This document shows positions 1-6,842 of a stretch of 18,186 bases of DNA, piece after piece; position 1 is the first letter of the stretch; every line of letters starts with the position of its first letter. The position numbers and the translations under genes are program-made. Origin of the DNA: an uncultured Eudoraea sp. GTDB taxonomy: Bacteria; Bacteroidota; Bacteroidia; Flavobacteriales; Flavobacteriaceae. The notes below the pieces were generated by a model. The model was not told where the DNA came from. It worked only from the letters and a program-made list of their open reading frames with translations, and did not search any database. The stretch is taken from NCBI GenBank assembly GCA_905479615.1, contig CAJQNH010000080.1:1-18186 (forward strand), in the 5' to 3' direction.

Positions 1-807
1 AATAGATGGTGGGATAGTTACGATTTACCAGGTCATAAAGCGGTTAAAATTGGCATGGGAGGTTCAATAGAATCAATAAGTGAGGCCTTGGTTGATGGCT
101 TTGCAGATCCCAACAATTCTGCAAAACCTTTTATAGAGGCAGAGCCATTTGCTGATTATATAGCGAAACTTGATTCAGAAGGATTTCAGGTAAAAGTTCA
201 TGCCATAGGAGATGGAACTGTAAGGGCCACATTAGATGGTTATGAGGCTACAATTAAGGCTAATGGGAATAACAGATTACGCCACCATATTGATCACGCA
301 AGCTTAATTCATTCTGCTGACTTCAATCGATTTGTCGATTTAGACATCGCAAGTTCTATATGGCCACCATTGAATGCACCTGTTGCCTATAATGTTGAAG
401 GAATAAAACCTGTATTGAAACCAGAAACTTGGGATCGAATGTATGACAATCGCGCACGGCAAGATGCTGGAATGCGTTTATTTAACCATAGCGATGCACC
501 AGCAGCAGTGTTATGGCCATGGTTTGGTATGGAAGCAACTATCACAAGAGGGTTTCCCGGAAAACCTGAAGTTGAAAAAATGGGACCACAACATGCATTA
601 ACTTTAGAAGAAACTATTGTTGCTCATACACTAAATGCAGCTTGGGTATTACAAATGGATGATGTGTCAGGCTCTATTGAAGAAGGGAAATCAGCTGATT
701 TTATTATTCTAAATCATAATTTATTTGAAATTGAATCCACAGAAATTCATAATACCGAGGTACAAGAAACAATTTTTAAAGGAAAAGTAGTCTTCTCAAA
801 AAATTAA
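1..807 (+). CDS. Amidohydrolase family 3 protein (YtcJ-like), 5'-truncated by window
   Basis: The frame is open from base 1, so the N-terminal half lies outside the window; the Met at base 55 is internal. The visible 268 residues carry the C-terminal half of a metal-dependent amidohydrolase barrel: HAIGDG (His codon at 199), RHHIDHA near 280-300, and HSDAPA near 487-504, followed by the C-terminal beta-sandwich ending in IFKGKVVFS. These motifs are typical of Amidohydro_3 (YtcJ-like) enzymes, which hydrolyse amide or related C-N bonds on mostly unknown substrates. The substrate here cannot be read from sequence. The visible part is intact. The gene is followed within a few bases by attC-like site S1, consistent with being the last gene of its own cassette-like unit. 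Confidence 0.85.
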   Translation, partial: NRWWDSYDLPGHKAVKIGMGGSIESISEALVDGFADPNNSAKPFIEAEPFADYIAKLDSEGFQVKVHAIGDGTVRATLDGYEATIKANGNNRLRHHIDHASLIHSADFNRFVDLDIASSIWPPLNAPVAYNVEGIKPVLKPETWDRMYDNRARQDAGMRLFNHSDAPAAVLWPWFGMEATITRGFPGKPEVEKMGPQHALTLEETIVAHTLNAAWVLQMDDVSGSIEEGKSADFIILNHNLFEIESTEIHNTEVQETIFKGKVVFSKN

Positions 808-812
808 AACGG

Positions 813-881
813 CATACAACAATGTGTATAGTGCATAGCACCCTTCGGGATGCTACGATACCATACACGGAACGTTGTACC
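813..881 (+). repeat. attC-like imperfect palindrome S1
   Basis: The left end reads CATACAACAATGTGTATAG and the right end reads CCATACACGGAACGTTGTAC. The outer cores ATACAAC and GTTGTAC pair, and the inner boxes GTGTATAG and CCATACAC pair. The middle (837-854) is a hairpin, AGCACCC-TTC-GGGATGCT, with one bulged base. The right arm is longer than the left, giving unpaired bases between inner and outer boxes, as in integron attC sites. It shares CAACAATGT and ATGCTACGAT exactly with S13, which lies on the opposite strand 15.8 kb away. It ends about 20 bases before the next start codon. Confidence 0.7.
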
Positions 882-899
882 ATATTAAAACCAACCAAT

Positions 900-2075
900 A
901 TGAAAAGAATATTTATAGTTTTTTTATTATCTCTCATTTGTGCACAATCTTATGCGCAAAAACCAAGAGCAAGAGATCTAGGAGTTCCATTTGTTGGTAA
1001 AACTGGTAAATTTAATGCTATTACGGATGTTAAAGGTGTTGAAGTAGGATACAGCACTATTATTTCGGGAGAAGGAGAAAACATTGTAGGCAAAGGACCT
1101 GTAAGAACTGGAGTTACTGCGATATTTCCAAGAGGAAAATCTAAAAAATTTAGTCCAGTTTACGCTAATTGGTACAGTTTAAATGGAAATGGAGAAATGA
1201 CTGGTACAACTTGGGTTACAGAATCAGGTTTTTTAGAAACACCAATTATGATAACCAACACCAATAGTGTTGGTGAAGTAAGACAAGCTGTACTGAAATG
1301 GTATGTTGATACAGATTGGTATAATGGAGAAGATTGGTGGTATACCTATCCCGTAGTCGCGGAAACATATGATGGATTTCTTAATGATATTTATGGATTC
1401 CACGTAAAAGAAAAGCACGTTTTAGAAGCTATTGAGAATTCTTCAGGTGGAAAAATAGCAGAAGGAAATGTTGGTGGAGGAACTGGTATGATGTGTCTGG
1501 GCTTTAAAGGAGGTACAGGAACGTCTTCAAGAATTTTTAAAATTAAAGATTCAACATATACTGTTGGAGCAATTGTACAATCTAATTTTGGAGCTAAGAG
1601 AAATTTATCAATCGCAGGTGTTCCAATCGGAATTGAATTGAAAGATACCTTAAATTACGAATACCAAGCACCCCCAAAATCAAGACGACAAGAAGGAGAT
1701 GGCTCAATTATAGTAATAGTAGCGACGGATGTCCCTATATTACCACATCAATTAAAAAGAATTGCTCAAAGAATTCCTTTAGGTGTTGGTATCGTTGGGG
1801 GTCGAGGAAGTAATGGCTCTGGCGATATATTTTTGGCATTTTCAACGGCTAATGAACAGGCGTTTAATCGTGATGAAACTACAACAGTAAAATCAATGTC
1901 GAATGACCAACTAATGCCAGTTTTTGAAGCAACTGTTCAAGTGGTTGAAGAAGCCATTATTAATGCTATGGTAGCAGCTGAAACTATGGAAGGAATTAAC
2001 GGGAATAAGGCTTACGCTTTACCACACGATTTACTTATCGAAACACTTAAAAATTATAATCGAATTAAAGAATAA
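900..2075 (+). CDS. P1 family (S58, DmpA-like) aminopeptidase, secreted
   Basis: The product is 391 residues. An upstream in-frame ATG at 822 lies inside palindrome S1 and would place 26 unrelated residues before a clean signal peptide, so I choose ATG 900. The signal peptide has the positive start MKR, a hydrophobic core and a likely cleavage after AYA (residue 19). The family marks are strong: GNVGGGTGM followed by FKGGTGTSSR in the middle, and GRGSNGSGD with Ser307 as the predicted nucleophile. In DmpA and related beta-aminopeptidases the precursor cleaves itself before this Ser to give alpha and beta chains; the Gly306-Ser307 bond is the expected site. The likely role is periplasmic hydrolysis of N-terminal D-, beta- or glycine-type residues; the exact substrate is unknown. 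The gene appears intact and is flanked by sites S1 and S2. Confidence 0.88.
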   Translation: MKRIFIVFLLSLICAQSYAQKPRARDLGVPFVGKTGKFNAITDVKGVEVGYSTIISGEGENIVGKGPVRTGVTAIFPRGKSKKFSPVYANWYSLNGNGEMTGTTWVTESGFLETPIMITNTNSVGEVRQAVLKWYVDTDWYNGEDWWYTYPVVAETYDGFLNDIYGFHVKEKHVLEAIENSSGGKIAEGNVGGGTGMMCLGFKGGTGTSSRIFKIKDSTYTVGAIVQSNFGAKRNLSIAGVPIGIELKDTLNYEYQAPPKSRRQEGDGSIIVIVATDVPILPHQLKRIAQRIPLGVGIVGGRGSNGSGDIFLAFSTANEQAFNRDETTTVKSMSNDQLMPVFEATVQVVEEAIINAMVAAETMEGINGNKAYALPHDLLIETLKNYNRIKE

Positions 2076-2210
2076 CGAGCACATGACAGAGGATATAAAA
2101 AATGGCGGTTTAAATGCTATATCGATATGAAAATTATAAATTAAAGTCAGTATTATTCCGAAAAGTTAATGCTAAACCCCTTACTTTTCATATACAAAAA
2201 GGTTACCACA
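2076..2210 (+). repeat. attC-like imperfect palindrome S2 (long)
   Basis: It starts directly after the aminopeptidase stop codon. The inner arms are extensive: ATATAAAAAATGGCGGTTTA (about 2093-2112) against TAAACCCCTTACTTTTCATA (about 2173-2192) pair with few mismatches, separated by about 60 bases. The right end is TTCATATACAAAAAGGTTAC followed by CACAT, sharing TCATATAC with S3, S5 and S11. Its last ten bases, GGTTACCACA (2201-2210), are the exact reverse complement of 2857-2866 at the start of S3. The left outer core (GCACATGAC) is weak. Confidence 0.55.
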
Positions 2211-2237
2211 TAAAAAACGAAGGGCACAAAACACGAA

Positions 2238-2851
2238 ATGAATAAATCAGAAAAATTCTTCGATAGAGTATCAAGTAAATCGAAACCAGAACCTAATCAA
2301 ACAGCTACTAAAATTATTGAATCAAGCAAAGAATTTTTAGAAAAAGATGATTATATATTAGACTTTGGGTGTGGTTATGGAGCAATAACAAACAAACTTG
2401 CCAAAGCAGCCAAAACTATTGAAGCAATTGATATCTCCTCAGGCATGTTAGAATTTGCTAAAAGACAAGCTGAAGAGAACTTAATAAGCAATATAAATTA
2501 TATACAGACATCTATTTTTGATGAACGTTTCAGTGATGAAACATTTGATGTGATTTTGGCTTTTAATGTTTTGCATTATATTGAAGATATGCCAAGTCTT
2601 GTTGAAAGGATAAATAGCTTATTGAAACCAAACGGGATTTTCATTTCCTCAACAGCCTGCATGAAAGAAAAAAGAAGTCTTATTAGATATTTAGTGTCCT
2701 TTCTTTCCAAAATAGGATAGTTCCAAAAATGAGATCTTACAAAAAGGTAGAGTTGGAAACTCTAATCGAAAATGGAAATTTTGAAGTGATTAAATCTGAG
2801 AGAATATCTAAGTTGCCGGAATATTTTATGGTGATGAAGAAAATAAAATAA
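2238..2851 (+). pseudogene. Class I SAM-dependent methyltransferase, frameshifted near its 3' end
   Basis: The first 160 residues form a Rossmann-type methyltransferase: DFGCGYGAI (SAM-binding motif I), AIDISSGML (acidic residue at the end of strand 2), DVILAFNVLHY (motif around strand 4) and the LKPNGIF loop. This frame stops at TAG 2718-2720. Reading on in the frame one base back gives GIVPKMRSYKKVEL, continuing to YFMVMKKIK and a stop at 2849-2851. That is a plausible C-terminus of the same protein, so about one base is missing near 2717. The intact product would be about 204 residues. The shortened form keeps the SAM fold but loses the last strands, so activity is doubtful. A sequencing error is possible. 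Its substrate cannot be predicted. The unit is bounded by a perfect 10-bp inverted repeat (2201-2210 and 2857-2866). Confidence 0.75.
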
Positions 2852-2856
2852 AATCG

Positions 2857-2911
2857 TGTGGTAACCATGTATGTTTCGCATTAAAAAGAGTCATATACTA
2901 ACCGTTGTATG
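2857..2911 (+). repeat. attC-like imperfect palindrome S3
   Basis: The left end is TGTGGTAACCATGTATG and the right end is TCATATACTAACCGTTGTAT. The inner boxes ATGTATG and CATATAC pair. The outer cores of this single site (GGTAACC and GTTGTAT) do not pair well with each other. The left core pairs perfectly with the end of S2, and the right core GTTGTAT (2904-2910) pairs with ATACAAC (3425-3431) at the start of S4. This is the pattern expected when each core pair belongs to the cassette between sites rather than to the site itself. Confidence 0.65.
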
Positions 2912-2970
2912 TTTTAAAAAGAAATCATGTTAAATTATATATTAATCAACCGTTTAAAATTCTATAAAAA

Positions 2971-3387
2971 ATGACATTAAGAAATACTTTAAATTCAAAA
3001 TTCTGGAAAATTACATTTTTCATTGCTGGACTTTATACAGCTGGAGGAGTTTTGCCAGGTATATTTAATCCAGAACAAGGGCTTTTTGATTTCACAGGTC
3101 AATTAGTTGAAGATCGGAATGCCATATATTTTTTTAGAAGTTTATGGATTACTGTTTTAGTTTTTGGAATTGGCTTTTTTATAGTAGCCCTAAATCCAGT
3201 TAAACACATTGGTATTGTAATTATGGGTTTATTGGGTAAACTATTATTTGCCACCAATGTATTAATTAAGTACTCAAATGAGGAAGTGAGTCAAATAGCA
3301 ATGTCTGCTGCCGTTATAGATTTAATATTTGTTTTACTGTTTGGAATTTTCATTTTCAAATATTACACATACAAAGAAAATGATTGA
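2971..3387 (+). CDS. Small four-helix membrane protein of unknown function
   Basis: I do not recognise the family. The 138-residue product has four predicted membrane segments, at about residues 12-30, 52-75, 78-98 and 108-128. A short extracytoplasmic-looking loop after the first helix contains GIFNPEQGLFDF, and a charged tail (KYYTYKEND) ends the protein. The start is chosen at ATG 2971 after an A-rich leader, giving a short polar N-terminus before the first helix. The gene is a complete single-gene unit between sites S3 and S4. No partner gene is adjacent, so a function cannot be inferred from context. Confidence 0.72.
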   Translation: MTLRNTLNSKFWKITFFIAGLYTAGGVLPGIFNPEQGLFDFTGQLVEDRNAIYFFRSLWITVLVFGIGFFIVALNPVKHIGIVIMGLLGKLLFATNVLIKYSNEEVSQIAMSAAVIDLIFVLLFGIFIFKYYTYKEND

Positions 3388-3424
3388 ATATTATTTCAGA
3401 TTACAAAGGCACTCATATCAAATA

Positions 3425-3486
3425 ATACAACACACAACAAAAAATAGATGCCATTAAAGAGGGCGTTTATTCAAACTGTTGGCAAT
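3425..3486 (+). repeat. attC-like imperfect palindrome S4
   Basis: The left end contains ATACAAC (3425-3431) and then CACAACAAAAAATAGATGCC. The right end is GGCGTTTATTCAAACTGTTG followed by GCAAT. ATAGATGCC pairs with GGCGTTTAT, and AACA with TGTT, with extra unpaired bases on the right arm. The right end TTTATTCAAACTGTT resembles the right ends of S9 and S10. It precedes the AraC pseudogene by about 50 bases. Confidence 0.6.
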
Positions 3487-3517
3487 AATTTGAAGTAAGT
3501 GAAAGACCATTATATAT

Positions 3518-3525
3518 TAGTTTTG
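3518..3525 (+). promoter_or_regulatory. Candidate -7 box (TAnnTTTG) for the AraC pseudogene
   Basis: TAGTTTTG matches the Bacteroidota -7 consensus TAnnTTTG. The nearest upstream TTTG (3489-3492) is 25 bases away, longer than the usual spacing, so the -33 box is uncertain. The ATG at 3535 is only 9 bases downstream, so any transcript would have a very short or no leader, as for the second AraC gene at 17629. Confidence 0.4.
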
Positions 3526-3534
3526 TAAATAAAA

Positions 3535-4364
3535 ATGAAATACTTTTCTATAAATCTTTATCTAAAGTTGATTAATTGTGCCATAGCAGAAGGTATGTCT
3601 AGAAATGATTTTATGGATTTACCTACTTCAATAGATGAATCCGAAGATTTAAAGGTAATTGCCGCCGAAGAATTTCTGGAATTACATGAAATGCTAGACG
3701 ATCAACTTGGTCCTGGATTTGGAGTCCGTGTTGGTCAGGAAATGATTATTGAGGATTATGGAGTTTTAGGACTTTCCTGGCGCACTGTTCGAGAGTTGGA
3801 GAAATCTTTGAACGTAGTGAACGTTATTTTAAACTACTCTCAAACACCTTTGTATGGCAAATCAAGGAAGAAGGAAATGTTTCTCAGGTGATACTCAATA
3901 GAGAAGCACATAGAAGAGGTATGGAATGATCAACTGAGGCGAGCTTATCTGCTACAGTCGTAGTACTGCAGGCCATGTCTGAAAAAGATATCTCACCTAT
4001 CCAAGTTAGTTTTAAACACAGCCCTCCTAAAGACTTAACTAGCTTTAATACTGCTTTTAAATGTGCTATACTGTTTAACCAACCTCATTATTCTATAAGC
4101 TATAAAACGTCAGACTTAAACTTAAGAACTGCCAAAGCAGATGCCAGTATCAATAACTACTTGCTGCAACAAGTAAATGAAAGAACAAAAGGAATTAATA
4201 TACCTGGAAAGAAATTTGTTCGAGATGTAGAATCTCTGATCAAAGATGGTCTTCCAACGGGTATAGCAGGAGTTTAAGATATTAGTGATCTCCTTGCTAT
4301 GAGTAATAGAACTCTTACCAGAAGACTTTCTGAAACCGGTGTCACTTATCGGGAATTAAGTTAA
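3535..4364 (+). pseudogene. AraC family regulator with arabinose-binding-type N-domain, decayed
   Basis: Residues 1-95 (YGVLGLSWRTV and surroundings) resemble the N-terminal domain of AraC regulators of the Arabinose_bd type. The frame is lost near 3813: the sequence ELEKSL should continue as ERSERYFKLLSNTF, which is found in the frame one base back. In that second frame there is a TGA at 3926-3928 (after HRRGME) and a TAA at 4275-4277. After the TAA the frame continues as DISDLLAMSNRTLTRRLS, the first helix-turn-helix of an AraC DNA-binding domain, and ends at TAA 4362-4364 after YRELS. The second helix-turn-helix is absent. The gene therefore carries one frameshift, two nonsense codons and a C-terminal truncation, and cannot make a working regulator. 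The two open pieces 3535-3891 and 3975-4277 are fragments of this gene, not separate genes. Confidence 0.85.
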
Positions 4365-4381
4365 GAATAAATATGACGAAA

Positions 4382-4402
4382 GCCTGCCTACCAAAGACAG
4401 GC
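4382..4402. repeat. Short hairpin with CCTGCCT motif
   Basis: GCCTG (4382-4386) and CAGGC (4398-4402) pair around an 11-base loop just before site S5. A related sequence, CCTGCCTGCCACAGG, occurs at 12797-12811 inside S9. It could be a weak terminator or part of the repeat family; no T-run follows. Confidence 0.35.
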
Positions 4403-4538
4403 ACAACAACGTGAATAATTAATTGTTTGAGCTGGTGTTTCTCTGAAAATCCTACGGATTTTCCTAAGGTTCGGTTTCCTTTTACTAACTTAGTTCTTGC
4501 CAACGCAACGCGTCATATAAAAAACCGTTAGTCACAAC
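4401..4538 (+). repeat. attC-like imperfect palindrome S5 (long, with perfect inner hairpin)
   Basis: The left end is GCACAACAACGTGAATAATT and the right end is GTCATATAAAAAACCGTTAG followed by TCACAAC. The site is about 138 bp. At its centre is a perfect 8-bp stem with a 3-base loop: GAAAATCC (4445-4452), TAC, GGATTTTC (4456-4463). The right core GTTAGTC (4527-4533) partly pairs with CACTAAT (5735-5741) at the start of S6, after the aminotransferase. It is the most elaborate site in the window and ends 12 bases before the next start codon. Confidence 0.65.
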
Positions 4539-4549
4539 CTAATCTACCA

Positions 4550-5722
4550 ATGAATCTTGATCAAAAATTAAATCACTTACCCTTAACCAAATCCAGACCC
4601 AATACTTTGGAATCTCTATTTCGAAAAACTGACATTATTCCAATGTGGGTTGCGGATATGGAATTTCAAATAGCAATGCCTATTCAAGATGCTTTAATTA
4701 GGCGAATCTCGAATTCCGGATTTGGTTATGAATATAAACCGGATTCTTTTTTTCTAGCTCAAAAGAAATGGTATCAACAAAACTATCAAGTTGACGTAAT
4801 CAAAGAACACATTATATATAGCCCAACGATTACCACAACAATCTCTATTTTAATTGAAAAATTCACCTCAGAAAGTGACGGAATAATAATACAGCCTCCT
4901 GTGTTTATGGAATTTCGAGACGTGATACGAAACACAAATCGTAGAATAATTAAAAACCCTTTAAAATTAACTAAAAAACAATATCAAATTGACTTTAATG
5001 ATTTAGAACTAAAGGCAAAATCAGAAAACAACAAAATTCTGATTATTTGTAATCCTCACAATCCAGTTGGTAGAGTTTGGACTAAAGAAGAATTAAAACA
5101 AGTTATTAGAATTTGTAAAGAAAACGACTTACTTCTTATATCGGACGAAATACATAAAGATATCATCCTTTTCGATAACCAATTTACTTCTGTCTTACAG
5201 TTCATTAATGATTACGAAAAAATTGTTGTTTGTACATCTGAAGCAAAGACTTTTAACCTATGTGGAATTGCAGACTCCATGGCAATTATTCCAAATGAAG
5301 ATATTAGAAAGACTATTTCAACTACATTCAAAAAATATAATTTAGGGAGAACAAATGCCTTAACAAGAGTTGCTTTGGAATCTGCTTACAACAAAGGACA
5401 AAGTTGGTTGAAAGAAGTGGTAAATACAGTTGAGAAAAATATAAAGAGTATAGAAAGTGAATTAGAGAGTTCTAAAATTGAACTTATCAAACCCGAAGGG
5501 ACTTATCAAGTCTGGTTAGATTTCAGAAAAGTTTATAAAGACACGAAAGAAATGTTCAATCATTTAACAGAAAACTCTGGAATTGGACTAAACGCAGGTC
5601 ATTGGTTCGGACGTGAAGGCGCATTATTTATGAGAATGAATATTGCAACCTCTAACGAAAAAGTAACATACGCAATTAAAAAGATAACCAAAGCGGTGCC
5701 TAACAAATCCTTCAAGCAATAG
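4550..5722 (+). CDS. MalY/PatB-type PLP-dependent aminotransferase (putative C-S lyase)
   Basis: The product is 390 residues, the normal length for a fold-type I PLP enzyme of the MalY/PatB branch. Visible marks are MWVADMEF near residue 32 (family signature region), the cofactor-binding CNPHNPVGRVW, SDEIHKDI with the PLP-contacting Asp, the Schiff-base lysine Lys233 in SEAKTFNL, and an Arg in FMRMNIATS that should bind the substrate carboxylate. Relatives cleave the C-S bond of cystathionine or cysteine conjugates, releasing thiol or H2S, pyruvate and ammonia, in the cytoplasm. Simple transamination is also possible. Start ATG 4550 follows the end of S5 closely and gives the typical N-terminus. 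The gene is intact and is a single-gene unit with no sulfur-metabolism neighbour. Confidence 0.88.
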   Translation: MNLDQKLNHLPLTKSRPNTLESLFRKTDIIPMWVADMEFQIAMPIQDALIRRISNSGFGYEYKPDSFFLAQKKWYQQNYQVDVIKEHIIYSPTITTTISILIEKFTSESDGIIIQPPVFMEFRDVIRNTNRRIIKNPLKLTKKQYQIDFNDLELKAKSENNKILIICNPHNPVGRVWTKEELKQVIRICKENDLLLISDEIHKDIILFDNQFTSVLQFINDYEKIVVCTSEAKTFNLCGIADSMAIIPNEDIRKTISTTFKKYNLGRTNALTRVALESAYNKGQSWLKEVVNTVEKNIKSIESELESSKIELIKPEGTYQVWLDFRKVYKDTKEMFNHLTENSGIGLNAGHWFGREGALFMRMNIATSNEKVTYAIKKITKAVPNKSFKQ

Positions 5723-5730
5723 CGCCCTGT

Positions 5731-5774
5731 GGGGCACTAATACTCATAGATTAATCTATGACTGTAATTTGAAT
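5731..5774 (+). repeat. Short attC-like palindrome S6 with an 18-bp perfect palindrome
   Basis: The core TCATAGATTAATCTATGA (5744-5761) is a perfect 18-bp palindrome. It is flanked by GCACTAATAC on the left and CTGTAATTTGAATG on the right, which look like degenerate left and right ends of the site family. A second small hairpin, GCCCTGTGGGGC, lies just upstream (5724-5735). The palindrome alone could also be a protein-binding operator. There is no T-run, so a classical terminator is unlikely. Confidence 0.45.
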
Positions 5775-5795
5775 GAAGCAAAAAAATAATGAAAT

Positions 5796-6791
5796 ATGAA
5801 TAAATCAGTTTTTATCGTATTATTAAGTTTTACTATAGTGGCTTGCGAACAAAACACAAAAAATGCTAAAGAAAATCAAATTAGAAATAACAACACAGAG
5901 GAACAAACTGCTGAAATGATTTCAACAATTTATGGAAATTATGTAGATGATAGCTATAATAAAAGAGGAGAGGGATTCGATTGGGTTGCTGTATCCGTTA
6001 AGCAAAATGGTGACAAATCAATTTCTGTTTCTGTACGTTCACGAGCTGATAAAAAGAGGCCAACCTGCACTTTTGATACCAAAGCCTTTAAAAAAGATAA
6101 AAACTCCTATGTGGCACTTTACGAAGGAAAGAAAATAATTTTTGACTTTTCTGAATACAACCTAACTATTTCAACGGAAAATCAAGAAGATTCCAGTTTG
6201 TTGAACTTCTATTGTAATGGAGGAGCTACAATAGCGGGCACATACAAAAAAATCAAGGGAAATTTAGACGCCAAACAAATAGACTTGACCTCATACTTTA
6301 AAGTATTGAACCTGCAAGGTATTGGCTTCAATATATCTTCAATAGAGAATAAAGGGCAGAATAAGCTGACCATTTTTACATTTGGGCTAAGTGAGCAAGA
6401 TTACCTCGAATCATTTGATCTGGAGGGAGAACAAGTAATCAATGCAGAAGTGGAAGACCTTAATTCGGATGGCTCACCAGAACTTTTTGTTTATACACAG
6501 TCAAATGGTAGCGAAAGTTATGGAAATGTTTATGCATTTTCGGTGAACAATAAAAAATCAATGAGTCAGGTTTATTTTCAACCAATAGCGGAAAACGACA
6601 AAATCAACCGAGGTTATAGGGGACATGATGAGTTTTCGGTTGTAGAGAATACTTTGGCTCGACGCTTCCCAATTTATAAAGAAGGAGATTCTAATGCAAC
6701 ACCAACCGGAGGAATTAGACAAATTTCGTACAAATTAATTGATGGTGAGGCTGCAAGAAAATTAGTAGTTGATAAAATTTATAAATATTAA
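5796..6791 (+). CDS. Lipoprotein with C-terminal PliI-like (I-type lysozyme inhibitor) domain
   Basis: The product is 331 residues. The lipobox IVAC places the lipidated Cys at residue 17, followed by a polar Asn/Glu-rich linker, so it is a membrane-anchored lipoprotein. Residues about 45-155 form a first beta-rich domain (GEGFDWVAVSV, RSRADKKRPTCTF, FYCNGGATIAGTY). The C-terminal half contains LNSDGSPELFVY, SMSQVYFQPI, GYRGHDEFSVV, RRFPIYKEGDSN and GGIRQISYKL. From memory, this series of motifs is characteristic of PliI-family inhibitors of invertebrate-type lysozyme; I cannot run a search. The inferred role is protection of peptidoglycan from host or predator lysozyme. It is 51 bp upstream of a serine hydrolase with no site between them, so the two probably share a transcript. 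Confidence 0.65.
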   Translation: MNKSVFIVLLSFTIVACEQNTKNAKENQIRNNNTEEQTAEMISTIYGNYVDDSYNKRGEGFDWVAVSVKQNGDKSISVSVRSRADKKRPTCTFDTKAFKKDKNSYVALYEGKKIIFDFSEYNLTISTENQEDSSLLNFYCNGGATIAGTYKKIKGNLDAKQIDLTSYFKVLNLQGIGFNISSIENKGQNKLTIFTFGLSEQDYLESFDLEGEQVINAEVEDLNSDGSPELFVYTQSNGSESYGNVYAFSVNNKKSMSQVYFQPIAENDKINRGYRGHDEFSVVENTLARRFPIYKEGDSNATPTGGIRQISYKLIDGEAARKLVVDKIYKY

Positions 6792-6842
6792 AAAACAATC
6801 CTATTAAAGTAATCGTCAATAAAAATAGATAAACAAAAGAAT

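Noticed and set aside
822..899. Upstream in-frame extension of the S58 peptidase
   Set aside because: It lies in palindrome S1 and encodes a non-conserved, non-signal-like stretch before a clean signal peptide starting at 900.
2704..2851. Programmed -1 frameshifting in the methyltransferase
   Set aside because: No slippery heptamer or downstream pseudoknot is evident around AAAATAGGATAG, and simple base loss is more likely given other decay in the window.
3975..4277. Separate small gene inside the AraC region
   Set aside because: It continues the AraC protein in the second frame and is flanked by nonsense codons, so it is a fragment of the pseudogene.
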